DNA of 64,000 nucleotides from Poronia punctata (lineage: Eukaryota; Ascomycota; Sordariomycetes; Xylariales; Xylariaceae): NCBI GenBank assembly GCA_022579005.1, contig MU401454.1, forward strand, positions 248,001 to 312,000, in the 5' to 3' direction. Shown here in pieces: positions 52,391-63,727 of this stretch. Both the position numbers and the translations under genes were made by a program. Every line of letters starts with the position of its first letter. The first letter of the stretch is position 1. The notes below the pieces were generated by a model, which was not told where the DNA came from, made no database searches, and saw nothing but the letters and a program-made list of their open reading frames with translations.

Positions 52391-53325
52391 AAAGTCCAGA
52401 ATTAAACCGTTTATAGTATACCGTCTTCTACAGCCAAGAGTATCGTGGGATTTTCGCAATCAAACATCATCTGGTTCTAACAAACTTTTCGCAACGGTTC
52501 CCAACGGTTCCCAACGTGTCGACGATGGACTATTTATTATGGATCATGGAACCAAAGATCCTTTCCGAAAACGGGCTGCTATACCCTGTTAACGGGTCGG
52601 CTAACGCTCTGTACCTGCCGTATTTGGTCATCCATCGACTAAATCGCTATAAATCGCTGATATTTGATAGCTGAATCTCATTCCCCCGCCAGCCTCATCT
52701 GCCCAAAGATGACTAGATGCAGGATCAGATCTGTCAGGACGGAAACAGGTCCAGCACTTGATAGATTTCATCTGCCACCGGAATTCTTCTCGAAGGATAG
52801 GAAAATGGGGAAATTCAGCTTGACGCGGCAAAAGCACCCCATGCCGAATAAAAGTCCACGGCAGCGCCAACAAATCAAGCTATCTCCTTGTCGACCAATC
52901 AGGGAGCCTAGATAGCCTACATAACCTAGATGGCTTTAAGCGACGAAGAAGCGAAGCATCGTCATTTGTAGATTTTGAACAATCTCGCAGCAAGTAGGTT
53001 ATTCCTGCATCCAGCACGCAGGCACGCACCCCAAGCACGCAACTTAGCTCTCTGTTCTGGGGTGTTGGGATGGGAGACTTGGATGTCGGGTTACTCCGTT
53101 TCGTTATATCCCTATTCCTAGTAGTCACCGACACTCGTCGACGTCAAAGCTCGATTGGTGGCGCTGATTCGGGCTCCCAAGTCTGTGGCCTCGGTACCGA
53201 TATATAATTGGCAACTGGGGGTATCCCAACCTTGTTTTGGTTTTGTGGCTGGGATAGAGTGGGAAGCCCTTCAAGCGCTCAATGCGACGCACAATTCTTT
53301 TCTCCGCCATAATTCCCAAGAGAAC
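52391..53325. other. intergenic between AT-rich block and SDR gene
   Basis: Base composition returns to normal within a few dozen bases. No gene was recognised; open frames of about 80 codons on both strands overlap one another and lack motifs. The stretch just before 53326 should contain the SDR promoter. Confidence 0.5.
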
Positions 53326-54387
53326 ATGTCTAATACGCCCAACCTAGAAAAACATTCCCGCCCGACTGCCGCCACATCCGCCAGCGACCTAGTAGGAAAG
53401 ACAGCCATAGTGACTGGGTCCAATAGCGGCATCGGTCTTGAATGTGCACGCCAATTCCTGGACAGAGGCTTGACCAGACTGATTCTCGCCGTTCGGGACG
53501 AAAAGAGGGGAGAGGTCGCCCGTCAGAATCTAAGGGATGGCCGACAACTCGACCATGCTGTCACCATTGAGGTGTGGCATCTAGACTATAGCTCTTATGA
53601 TTCCATCCTGAGCTTCGCCGACCGTGCTAGGAGTCTCGAGAACCTCGACATTGTGGTCTTGAACGCCGGTACTTACCGGCTCTCGCGCGTCATCATCCAG
53701 TCAACCGGCCACGAAGAAGATGTTCAAGTAAATTACCTTTCGACAGCCCTCCTAACCATCTTATTCATCCCGATTCTCGAATCAAAGAAACGCCACAACG
53801 CCAAACCCGGCCGTATGACTATCGTGTCATCGAGTGTTGCAGCATGGTCACGCTTCAAGCCGTCATCTGATGGGAGCCCCTTGCTCCAAACTTTGGACGG
53901 GAGCAAGAAGTTCGACCATCACCAGCAATACTGCACTTCAAAACTACTGGGTCACTTATTCTTGGAGGAACTGACACGAAGAGTGCGGTCTTCAACCGTC
54001 GTAATCAACTGTGTCAACCCTGGCCTTTGCTACGGAAGCGGCTTGACTCGGGACGGCGCCGGCACTCTGCTGGGATTTATCGTTGGCATCATATTCCGAA
54101 TATTCGGCCATTCGTGCGTCAGTGGCGCTCGGGCTGTTGTGGACGCCGCCCTTGTACAGGATGATGAGAGCCATGGCCGATACTTGGACGGCGGAAAACC
54201 CGTGCCGTACGTCTTGACTCTTGCCCCCGTCGTCAACAAAACACTACTGACAATTTTATGTGACAGATATGCTTCGGTAATATATACGGCCGAGGGAAGG
54301 GAAATGAGCAAAATGTTGTGGGAAGAGACTATGAACGAGCTGTCATTCTCTGACGCTGAGAATATCGTGCGAGCCCATACTGTTTGA
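53326..54387 (+). CDS. short-chain dehydrogenase/reductase (SDR), single exon
   Basis: An NAD(P)(H)-dependent oxidoreductase of the classical SDR fold; the substrate is unknown. 353 residues from the ATG at 53326. The frame is open further upstream, but without an in-frame ATG. The cofactor motif TGSNSGIG lies near residues 31-38, the structural NAG motif follows LDIVVLNAG, and the SSS before the active site is present (TIVSSSVAAW). The catalytic Tyr and Lys appear as YCTSK. A PG motif follows (NCVNPGLCYG). The C-terminal third has a hydrophobic stretch (LLGFIVGIIFRIF), seen in membrane-associated retinol-dehydrogenase-like SDRs. It is the first gene after the AT-rich block and has no tailoring-enzyme or synthase neighbours, so a secondary-metabolite role is unsupported. 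Confidence 0.9.
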   Translation: MSNTPNLEKHSRPTAATSASDLVGKTAIVTGSNSGIGLECARQFLDRGLTRLILAVRDEKRGEVARQNLRDGRQLDHAVTIEVWHLDYSSYDSILSFADRARSLENLDIVVLNAGTYRLSRVIIQSTGHEEDVQVNYLSTALLTILFIPILESKKRHNAKPGRMTIVSSSVAAWSRFKPSSDGSPLLQTLDGSKKFDHHQQYCTSKLLGHLFLEELTRRVRSSTVVINCVNPGLCYGSGLTRDGAGTLLGFIVGIIFRIFGHSCVSGARAVVDAALVQDDESHGRYLDGGKPVPYVLTLAPVVNKTLLTILCDRYASVIYTAEGREMSKMLWEETMNELSFSDAENIVRAHTV

Positions 54388-55097
54388 TCGATGTATCTGT
54401 TGCTAATTTTAGCCTGTATTGCCACTTGGTTGTATATATTTTCTCCTTGACCAGAGCCTGCATCAAAGTTTTGGGAGTCAAGACTTTATGCCGCCTCACT
54501 ACTAGGTCGCCCAAATCAAGTGACTCTGCGGCGCACAGTCCAGCTTGACAGGTCAGGCAGCGGAAGTACCTATAATGATGAGAGATGTACTAACTTAGAC
54601 TAATCAAGATACTTGTATCTATCCTGTTACACCCACCACCTTTGAACAAACTTGAACCGCCTTTCGATGCTGACGTGGGATATGTTGCTATCCTCCCCTC
54701 CCCCCCAAGACGAGATAGGGGATCTGACCTTCAAAGAGGCCGCGCAAACTTCGTTTCCTAACCTACATTCAAGTCGGTTCAGGTGTTATGGGAGAAAGTG
54801 TCACCATTCGAAATATCCAGGAAGTCTTACCAAGTCTCGGAGCTCCAATTACCTCTCAAGACAAAATGTCCGCAGTCAACCAAGACTCAAGAGCCATCAA
54901 TAACCCCTCTACGTAAATTAGCACCACGAACTTGAAAACCATCATATATACCACTTTAGTGACAAGACAGAGATTAGATGTTCTCATATTCTACGCCAAA
55001 GCAAGATATTAATCAATTATTACAAGCAACAGATGTCCAGTATTAGGTACCTATTTCCGGTCCCAAAACCCCTCCATAAGTTTCCTACCGCAGCCCC
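54388..55097. other. intergenic, convergent 3' ends of SDR and HHE genes
   Basis: A 0.7-kb gap. An 83-codon open frame at 54652 shows no domain and poor coding character. Nothing else was recognised. Confidence 0.5.
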
Positions 55098-56150
55098 TCA
55101 TTTCCCAACAAAAGCCAACGGCCTCGGCCTCCCCCAAAAATCACAAGGATGAAACCTCCACGCACCATTCCCAACACCAAACCAATAGTTCACAAGATAA
55201 GGCATGAACCATCCAAAGGGCGGGAAATCCGCCGAGCCGGGATACGTCCTATCAGCTGTACCGAGAACCATTGGAACCAAGGTATACTTTTTTTGGGTGA
55301 TGGGGGGAACAAAGTTAGTCGACTTGAACGTATTGAAGAACAGAAAAAGAAAGAAAGAAACAAAAGGAAGAAAAGAAGAAGGAGAAGAAGAAGAAAAACT
55401 CACCAACAACCCAATATTCCCCGAACTCTTCGCAACCTCCTGAGCCCTTTCCCCCGTCCTTCTAAACTCCTCACTATCCAACAACACCCTCAACCCCAAA
55501 AAAACCTCAATCTCCTCATAAAGATGTTCAACAAGATCTTTACTAAACCCATCCACAATCCTCTTCATCCCCCCCTCTCCTTCCCATTTATACTCTCCCC
55601 CTTCCACCCCCTCCTCCCTCTTTCGTAGCGCATATTCATCCAGCTCCTTCAACCCCTTTTGAAACCCCTCATGTTGTCCCTTCGCCTCATCCATCATCCC
55701 CTTCTTTCCCCCACTAACTTTCTCAATCTCGGGAAACAAAAAGGTCTCTTCGACCGAATGGTGATGGTGCACTGTTTCGATCCAGATATGCACGTAGGCG
55801 AGGAAATCTTTTACGTCTTTTGATGAATATGAAGACGAAGACGAAGTGGAAGTGGAAGAGATGTGGGGTCCTTGTTGGATTATCGCGTTTAGACCGCGGA
55901 TGAGCACGTTGTGGGCGTTGGCCATTTCCGACGCGGCTTCTATGGCGTAGTGGTCGTTCTGTTTCATTGTGTGCAGGTTTAGTGTTTTTTCCTCTTCTTC
56001 TTCTTCTTTTTTTGACCAAACAGTTTCTTGGGAACTCTTTGAGAAAGAAAAACCAAAAACGTTACTTACCTTTATCTTCAAAGCTGGGATTTCAATCAAC
56101 TTGAACGGTTCATCTGCCCACGGGGCGTTGCTGGGTTTCGTCGTCGCCAT
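55098..56150 (-). CDS. hemerythrin-like HHE-domain protein
   Basis: A small predicted metal-binding helical-bundle protein. HHE domains bind a di-iron or similar centre and have been linked to oxygen, nitric oxide or metal handling; the substrate here is unknown. Three exons, 56150-56070, 55958-55404 and 55286-55098, all phase 0, give 274 residues. The likely ligands are visible in order: the His in NDHYAIEAA or ANAHNVL, HHHHSVEETFLFPE (H-H-xxx-E), GQHEGF, and VEHLYEEIEVFL. The C-terminus has an FMPYLVNYWF...AWRFHPCDFWGRPRPL block that I associate with fungal members. The ATG at 56150 is the first in frame; the frame is open to a GTG upstream. Both introns (111 and 117 nt) are multiples of three with no stop, so the unspliced frame also reads through. 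The second acceptor (AAAAAAAG) is weak. Confidence 0.85.
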   Translation of the reverse strand: MATTKPSNAPWADEPFKLIEIPALKIKVSNVFGFSFSKSSQETVWSKKEEEEEEKTLNLHTMKQNDHYAIEAASEMANAHNVLIRGLNAIIQQGPHISSTSTSSSSSYSSKDVKDFLAYVHIWIETVHHHHSVEETFLFPEIEKVSGGKKGMMDEAKGQHEGFQKGLKELDEYALRKREEGVEGGEYKWEGEGGMKRIVDGFSKDLVEHLYEEIEVFLGLRVLLDSEEFRRTGERAQEVAKSSGNIGLLVSFSSSSPSSFLPFVSFFLFLFFNTFKSTNFVPPITQKKYTLVPMVLGTADRTYPGSADFPPFGWFMPYLVNYWFGVGNGAWRFHPCDFWGRPRPLAFVGK

Positions 56151-57271
56151 TGTCAAGGAGAGACGAGGAACAAGACACACACACTTTCGCCGTTTATTCG
56201 AATGTTTTTATATATTCGAAGCAGCACACGAACAGACCTTGGCTATCTTCCTTTCTTTCTTCCACAACGTAGTAAGTAGGTTAGGTACTGGTAGGCAGTT
56301 CTCATCTACACTTACAACAAAAATGAACAAACACATGAAATACCTAAATATTATGATGACCGCCTTTTTACCCCTTAGTTATTTATATACTCGTATGCTC
56401 TGTCATGCCGTATAAGGCTGTAGCCGACCTTATCTATCTCTAGTGCTGACAGCACGTGAAATTTGAAATCCAGCTTGCCAGCTCGGACTCCTTCAAGGAT
56501 ACCACGTGTATTTATAAACCCCAGGCTTCCCGAATCCTATTTGACCAGGAACAGCCAATCATTCCGCCTTAGGATTTCCAAGTTTGGATTAGCCATATTT
56601 TCCAGCTGCGGTTGACCGTAGGAAATCAGTTCAAGATCAACTAGGCCTGTCGCATGCATGTAAGGCACTTTTGGATTAGGTATATGGCTTTGGTAAGCTA
56701 AGTCAGGACCTACTTACAAATACTCTCTGGGCATATCGTTCGAGCAATCAAGATAGTGGCTGGGTTCTTAGCCAAGCCAATAAATACATTATACGGCAGC
56801 AGCTTGTCGCAGCGAATCCACGCCACAAGGTGCTGACTCTGATGTGCAATTCTCTACCCGCCGATGCCGTCCAAGATCTATCGGTGTGTTGTAAAAAGCC
56901 CCGCAGCTGGCCCGACATATATATTACGAGCTGGGGATACAGACTCGGCCGACCCTGCCGACCCTTAGCGTCAACATCCCACATACTTTGCCGGCTCTAA
57001 CGCGAAACATCTAAACTGCAAGGCATAAACCGCCCGGTTAGAAAGGGTGGTTTAGATACCGGATTCTTCGAGGTTGGCCGCATTATGAGAAGCTGGCCCT
57101 ATGGATTTTCAGCAAAAGCACCACACTCAGAAGTGAAGTAGAGTGTATTGAAGATGAGAATAGAAAGAAGTAGAAATCCTTCCCATAAAACGCTCGCCAG
57201 GGAAGGTAGTAAACAGAGTATGCGCCGATTCAAATGCTCGCTACGCTGATAATAGGAAGCATTGACAAATG
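56151..57271. other. intergenic between HHE and HPP genes
   Basis: Contains the HHE promoter side and the 3' region of the HPP gene. No supported gene was seen. Confidence 0.5.
56205..56214 (-). promoter_or_regulatory. possible TATA box of the HHE gene
   Basis: TATATAAAAA on the minus strand lies about 55 bases upstream of the ATG. Spacing is plausible for a fungal promoter, but no transcription start is known. Confidence 0.35.
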
Positions 57272-58288
57272 CTATAATCTACGCGATATCTCTTCTAACA
57301 AACGTCTCTCTTCGCCCGATAGCGATACGTGCCCCGACACGAAGACCTCACCTCGGACAATCGTCAAAGAAGCGGGTGTGCTGCCACCCTTTTCTTCGTC
57401 ACTACAAGATGACGAGTCACTCAGCCTTTTCAGAGGAGCCGGCGGCGCTGCATCCACGCTGTCGGGCGACCACCAATAAAGCGGGAACCGGCTGAAGACG
57501 TTGTTCAGCACGAGGGCGACGCTCAGCATGATGGCGCAGCCGAGGAGGACGAGCGGGATAAGCTTCCATCCCATGGCGACCGCTTTGTCATCGACGACGG
57601 CTATTAGCGCCGTAGCTCCAGCCGGCGGGTGCACCGTCTTGGTGAGGGCCATTAGGGCCGTCGTCACGGCACACGCAAGTGCGCCCCCAAGCCATCGGAC
57701 CCAATACTCGTCTGAATGCAAGTAGAACAGCTTGCAGAATGACACGCCAATAATAGTGGCTATAATCTGGCTGGTAATCGAGCTGCGCGGCTGGGCAAGT
57801 GGCGATTCGATGGCGTAGAACTCGAGTACAGCGGCGGCTCCCTGCACAGGAAACACGGACCATTAGTTGGACGTTCTTCTCTGGCTTGAACTTCACCTAA
57901 AGTAAGATTTCTCTTCTCTTCACCTCTTCCATGTTTTCTTGTCCATTCCCACATAAATCCGAACTGCAACTTTACGATTAGGTAAGGTAAAGTTGTTTAA
58001 ACTTACAAAACTAGCCACGATCAAGGGGCCGCTCGAAGCCACATCCAGGACATAATGACTCGCAAGCTGGATAAGAACCAAGCTTACAAAAATCCCCAGC
58101 GTCGCCCGCACAGTCAGGAGTAGGTTGCCATATTTCTCAGCAGGCTTCTTTCTATACCCAAAGAAGTGGGCGACGGGATACGGAATCGTATGCCATCGTG
58201 AAGCCGGTATTATGCGATTAAGGTAATTGTCGATATCGAAGTTTCGCCGCCATATTGAGGGCTGGCTGTCGGGCCCGGTCGATGCCAT
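57272..58288 (-). CDS. HPP-family integral membrane protein
   Basis: A member of the HPP transmembrane family. In cyanobacteria and plant plastids some members have been linked to nitrite transport; the fungal role is not established. Two exons, 58288-58007 and 57841-57272, joined in phase 0 across a 165-nt intron, give 283 residues. After a basic N-terminus (about residues 1-60) come several membrane spans: LGIFVSLVLIQLASHYV, IIATIIGVSFCKLFYL, ALACAVTTALMALT and LIPLVLLGCAIMLSVALVL. The family motif appears as TVHPPAGATAL between two spans. The C-terminal tail of about 65 residues is hydrophilic and Ser/Glu-rich (SDSSSCSDEEKGG), so likely cytosolic and possibly phosphorylated. The donor GTAAGT and acceptor GTGCAG are good. 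The family call is firm; the function is unknown. Confidence 0.9.
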
Positions 58289-60841
58289 TTAGCGTCGATA
58301 TAGAAATAATTTAGCTTTGTACTTTTTACCAGGGAGAAGGTTATGCAGTAATCCGGCTGTCAAGAAGTGGAGCATCGCGATGTCAAGACGTGCCATTCAT
58401 CTTTCATGGTTTGTTCTCCAGGCTCGGGGTTCAACATCTTTAAAGAGTCGGTTATAATCCGATTGTTTTACAACAGATTGCACAATATTGAATGAAATTT
58501 TTTGATTGGCATCTCCGCGGAAGTCGAGAACGTCACAAGACGACTGGTTTACTCTCTAGATGAAAACCAAGACAGGGAAGGAGACAAAAGCCTAAAGCCG
58601 GTGCAGTGAAAGAGTTACCGTACTATTTCGTAATGAAAACTGCTGCCTTCCTGTCATAGGGTGAGCTTGCAGATGACAACAGCAGGCACGCAGGTACCGG
58701 CGGTTACCTGTTTGCTGTTATAGGTAGGTCAGTAAAGGTATTTTTTGTCTCAGACACGGGAGACGGCATGATAGATTACTTTGTATGACGTGAGGTATTC
58801 GTGTGGATGTCGAAAACTTCTTGTACTCTTTTACTGGTTTTATAGGCTCTGTACCTGACCCGGGAGGTCAGGTACAGCGCAGTAGGAACTTTCAGTACGC
58901 TGCGAGTAGCTTAGCTCAGAGGAGGCTATAGTATCTTGATCGCCACTCACGACCCCTAAACCTTATTGTTGCTAGGTAGTACAGAGTAGGTACAGGGTCG
59001 AATAACGGTAACGGCCAGGCACGTCAGGGACCTTATACTTGTACATAGCGCACTCATCAACAGTACTCCCTCAATCAACACCATCTCCCCTATTGATTAC
59101 ACACCACTTTCTCGGGTCATCTCATCTCCTATCCATGGCCTTTACATCTTCTGGCGCCCCGGAGGTGAGGTCAATATATTGTCCATGTCCAATGTGTCTT
59201 CAACTTCTCGTCAAACCTCATTAGCGTGCCTTGTTCCCGCTACATCTCTAGGTTAGGTGCCGCAGCCCGTGAGAGCGAGGTGGGTGCGACACAGACACTC
59301 GCCAAATCCACAAGCAACTGCGTCATCAATCATGGCGCGAAGGCAACCAGCGCTATGCTTCGTCGCTGCCAGTTTGTTCCGTCGAACACGATTCCCCACA
59401 ATAATGTTCATCTCGCGCAGTCCCACACAAGGGAGGCGATGCCCAAGATGTCGTGACGTTGGTCGTGCTCTCTGAGTCTCAAACTGTCTTGTGGTCTGCC
59501 CCACGGATGGTCGGATGGTGAGCAATACAATGTGTGCCCCGTTTGAACACTTACCGAACCCATCCGCAGCTCTTGTACGTTTGGCATCCCTAGCGCAAAT
59601 CGATCGCGGCCTGGAAATACTGCTTCGCTGGTAAAACCGACACATCGGTGATGTCTCGCTTGTATGTCGGGATATGCGCATCTCATAGTGCACCCACGTG
59701 CGATCGCCCCTCGGTGTTTTCAACATGGCCTCACAAATGTCGTGGAATGGTATTGTGCCTCGCCTGTGTAATGTCTGGTGCTTCAAGGATCCCCCCCAGT
59801 GATACTCTCTACCACGTGGCGTAACTGTTCAACATGTTTTGACGTTGAGAATGTTACTAATTCTCAAGTTATTGCCACCCGTGTTATCTAATGTCTGCTG
59901 ACTCTGCTCGGTCTGTCTCGCTGATAACAAGGGATCCTAGCCACCCAGCAAAATGTGGCAGGGAGCAGCGAGGTAAAATCTACCTCCTTTAAAAACATAT
60001 GTGTACAGATCTTGCGAGCAACTCGACATGGGTCTAGCATTCTCGGCCCCTGCCCGAGTTCGAGCGCCCTTGACTAGAATACTCTCATCCTTCGTACTCT
60101 GCGCGGATACGCGACTGCTCCCTTATCTGGCCCCTCTGTCTTCGTCGCCATAGACAAGACACGCGTCTTTGCTTGCTGGACATAAAAGGGGCGATGCTAC
60201 TTCCGCAGGGTGGAGGTTACTACTTGCACATCGTCCAGGTGTCGACCGGCTAAAGGCCATTTGCTAGATGCACCTAACACTGTACATCTTTCAAGATAGA
60301 TACTATAGCGACCGGTGTACGAGTAGGTGCTGTGTGGACAGTGCTAGCTAGTTCCGTGGCGGGGGTTGAAGACTTCACCTTGTGCAGTATGTAGATTATA
60401 CTTAGTGGCAAACAGTGCAGAACTCCGGTCAAAACCTCCCCGCGGACCTCCGAAGAACTTCGTTGTGCCGCGTAGGTACGGGGGGCAACCCCGTTTGCCC
60501 CCGTGATAGACAGTACCATATCCGCCGGCGATACAACATACTGTGCCGGTTAACCCAGTCACAGCGCCTCGTTACCTCTACTGCAAATACGAAGACATTC
60601 TGAGAAATATTTTTTAACGGTGGAACACTTTTATTTGAGTGTAAATCATTCTTGTAACGAAGTAACGATGTTAAGAGTAACAGAGTAGGGTATAGCATCA
60701 TCATTTACAGTCCCTGATACTCCCTAAATGTCCAACAAAAACGCCTTGCCGGTGTTCAAATATACACCCAAACAGACCATGAATAAAATATATACAGGCC
60801 ACATAAATACCACAAAAAAAACCCCAAATCTCTCGCCCATC
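58289..60841. other. 2.5-kb gene-free interval
   Basis: No recognised gene. The longest open frame (177 codons, minus strand, 59253-59786) is Arg/Thr/Cys-rich, has no known domain and overlaps frames on the other strand. It is not annotated. The left edge should carry the HPP promoter. Confidence 0.45.
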
Positions 60842-61169
60842 TTAGGCAGAAAAGTCCTTCCAAAACAAGCCGGCCCGATATAACGACCAGCCGACCGGAA
60901 CGATGACTGCAGCCATCATCATTACGGTACTCAAGATATCCATTACGGATATCCCGTCGTTCCACTCCCCCTCGTGCTCGGGCTAGATATGTTATTAGGT
61001 TTTTTTTTTTTTAATTCAAACTCGAGAGAATAAGAGATATAAATATATGCTTGAAGTCGCTTACCCATTCCCAATCATGATATTCGTCGAAACTGTCGAC
61101 GTCGACTTCTACGCCATCGATTATTTCAAAGTCGGTGAAGATGGCGGCGTCATCGGAGTATGATGGCAT
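60842..61169 (-). CDS. 81-residue acidic single-pass membrane microprotein
   Basis: I do not recognise the family. Two exons, 61169-61065 and 60982-60842, joined in phase 0 over an 82-nt intron with donor GTAAGC and acceptor TATCTAG, give 81 residues. The first half is strongly acidic (FTDFEIIDGVEVDVDSFDEY), followed by WEWPEHEGEW, and contains no Lys or Arg. Residues about 49-70 form one hydrophobic segment (ILSTVMMMAAVIVPVG), followed by SLYRAGLFWKDFSA at the end. The shape (acidic head, one C-terminal span, few positive residues after it) suggests a tail-anchored membrane protein. The frame-preserving intron and the clean acid/hydrophobic layout argue that it is real. Each exon is too short to stand out alone. 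Cell location is inference. Confidence 0.65.
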
Positions 61170-62541
61170 GGTGGCTGGGGGTTCCGGGTCTACCTACTAC
61201 TTGGGTTTGGTTTAGAGGTAGAGTAGGTAGTACGTAGTAGGTAAGTAGATACCGGTAAAGGCTTGGTAAGGATAGAGGGAATAGGTATAAGTAGACGAGA
61301 GGTTTATATGTGGTGGTGGTAGTCGTCGTCGAGATGAGAGTATGTGTGTGTGAGTGTGAGTGTGTGTGTTTATGGTACCTAGTGAAGAGGAGATGGTAAG
61401 TTCAGTAGGTTGAGGAAAGAAGAGAAGAGGCAGGATCTCTGTTCTTTTATATTGTGTTAGTAGGGTACGTACGCGTAGATGGAGCTCAGCTCCGGAGTGC
61501 CGGATAACACAGTGACAAGACGGACATGACGACTGCAACCATGTCGGCGGTATATCCCTGAAATGTCTGTCTACTTGATTACTTGGTTTTGAGTTTCCTT
61601 GCCTTCGGACATTGAGGGGGGGGGAAAGGTGTAGGGTAATAGCGGGTAGACAAGGGCTCGTAGGAATACTTACCAGAGGTGAAGTCATTCGTACCATACG
61701 CGGTCTCCGGATTTACCGGTATCTAGGTCCGTGTCTTTCTCGGGAAGAAGAAGATGATTTTTTTTTTGGAACTTGAACTTGCACGGTGAGAGGTATATTC
61801 CCCTCACCTTGAGGGGTTTGAATATGCCCCCCCCCCTTCCCACTTCCCTTCTATGATATCTCTCTTGGGGACAGAACTAGGTAGTCTATTAGCTTAGGAA
61901 TATTCTAGTATTCAAGTGTAGATTAAGATCCAGATCATATTAACCTAGCAAAAGGCTGGACGATGAAGGATAGGGTCTACATATCGGTTGTATTCTTCGC
62001 TGCGCTAGCAATCGATATAGTGAGGGGTATACCGTATCGCGAGCGAAATTTAGGCTTTCCGTAACGGAGTGCGTAACTCATTCTTTCAGCACCGTGGGAG
62101 TGCGAGTATGTAGGACGTGCAATGTGGCCTTTTTGGTGTATACTTCTCGGATATTGGGGACCTAGTCATACGAGATGCCCATGATAGGTATATATGTACC
62201 TGTCGGCGCTGCCACCAATTGTGCACTGTGTTTAAGAGATGTGATATCACGGACATTGCAACCGATGGGACTGCAGAAATATTTTCTTGATCAATTCGAA
62301 GCGGTGAAATGAAACGATATGGATATAGTATTAAGCTCGATAGAATCGCCCACGCGCGCTTGCCAGTAGCAGAGACAGGATAAAGAAACTTTGCTAGCTC
62401 ATCTTGAGATATCAAGATAAAAGGTAACGGGGCGCTGGCATATTCGGATACACAAAGATTTTGACCCGAGGCCATAGGCATCTAAGCCTAGGTCAACAAT
62501 ACAGGGAAAGCAAACAAGACATAGTAGATCTGTCTGTTAGT
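61170..62541. other. intergenic with simple repeats
   Basis: Contains the microprotein promoter side with a GT-rich run near 61340-61370, a G run near 61617 and a C run near 61830. Open frames of 131-161 codons on the minus strand cross these simple repeats and look spurious. Confidence 0.5.
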
Positions 62542-63727
62542 CTAGGCATAGGGGCTCGTCTGCTCCTCGGACCATTTCCAGAACTTCTGGGCTATGCCGG
62601 TCCCTCCCTCCTCTTCAGACTTTGAGCCCTCGTATATATCACTCCGGATTTTCTCAAAGCGCCCCCAAGGGACAACTGTAGCACATATTGTGATTAGCTG
62701 GTGTGGAGCAAGTGCGGGAAGACGGGGGACTTACTCCAAGAGCCTGTCTTGTCCAGGTTAACCTGGTCAGAGACGCCGGCGAAAAGCTCGGTGTAGGCAC
62801 CGTTGACAGTCGGATACGTCGTAGCCTTTCGGAAGAGCATTTCGATCCAATTACAATTGCGATCAAGATCGGACTTGAGATTTCCAGGGTTCAATGACTA
62901 CAAGTTGAGAGCGGTCAGCATTAGTAAGCCTGTGCAACATGCGAGCTTCTGCTGGGAAAGAACGAAATCAGGGGCGACATACTACGCTGACGATACCATC
63001 ATCACGATGCCGTCGGGCATATTCGGTGGCATGGTAGTAATTACCCGCTTTACTGATACCGTATTTATAGGGATACAAGACTTCGCGCTTGTAGTCGAGA
63101 TTGTCCAGTTCTACCCCGCCTTTGGGGCTCAGGTGGTCAGCCGCTGACGAAGATACCCAGACTACGCGAACAGAGCCTTTCGGTGCCTTTTTGGCAGTTT
63201 CGACCAGCATGGGCGTCAGGAGTTGAGTGAAGAGAAAATGGCCCAGGCAATTAGTTCCCAATTGCAACTCGTATCCTTGCGCCGTCTTGCTACCCTTTGG
63301 TGGGATCATGACGCCGGCATTGTTGAATAGGACATCCAGACGCTTCTCCTTGGCTAGGAATGCTTCTACGGATGCTTTGATGGTGGTTAGATCACTGAGA
63401 TCTAGCTTCAAAAATTCGAGACGGCCCTTGGAGTCAGGATGGGTGTCTTTTATCGAGGAGATAGCGTTGGCCGCCTTCTCTTCATTACGCGCTGCCACCC
63501 AGACAATGGCATTTTTTGAGTACAAGATGCGCGCTACTTCTTTTCCGATGCCGGTGTTGGCACCTGTGACGATATAGACCTACTATATGGTCAGTTTACA
63601 ACAGCCCAAGCGGCTTTTCCATGAAGAGAGGTATGTATACCTTTTCAGAGAGATCTGATATGTCGTTCTCGGTATAGGTTGGTTTGCCAGGAAGAGCCTG
63701 GTGGATTGCAGATATGTAATGCGACAT
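62542..63727 (-). CDS. short-chain dehydrogenase/reductase, retinol-dehydrogenase-like
   Basis: An NAD(P)(H)-dependent oxidoreductase of the classical SDR family, similar in layout to retinol dehydrogenase 11-14-like fungal proteins; substrate unknown. Four exons, 63727-63641, 63579-62983, 62897-62735 and 62675-62542, give 326 residues with consistent phases (0, 0, 1). The cofactor motif TGANTGIG starts near residue 34, immediately after the first intron. LDLSDL and the NNAGVM motif follow, then VVWVSSSAADHL, and the catalytic YGISK. NPGN lies at the start of exon 3. The C-terminus (WKWSEEQTSPYA) is typical of this subgroup. Introns are 61, 85 and 59 nt. It is unlike the single-exon SDR at 53.3 kb in structure and sequence, so the two are not recent duplicates. 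Confidence 0.92.

Noticed and set aside
59253..59786. 177-codon minus-strand open frame
   Set aside because: No domain, odd composition rich in Arg, Cys and Thr, overlapping frames on the other strand and no splice support.
61212..61697. 161-codon minus-strand open frame
   Set aside because: It crosses a GT microsatellite (His-Thr run) and has no domain.
62086..62481. 131-codon minus-strand open frame
   Set aside because: No family recognised and no intron or neighbour support.
53326..63727. Two SDR genes, an HHE and an HPP gene as a secondary-metabolite cluster
   Set aside because: There is no synthase, P450, transporter or regulator, the spacing is wide and the SDRs are unrelated in structure.
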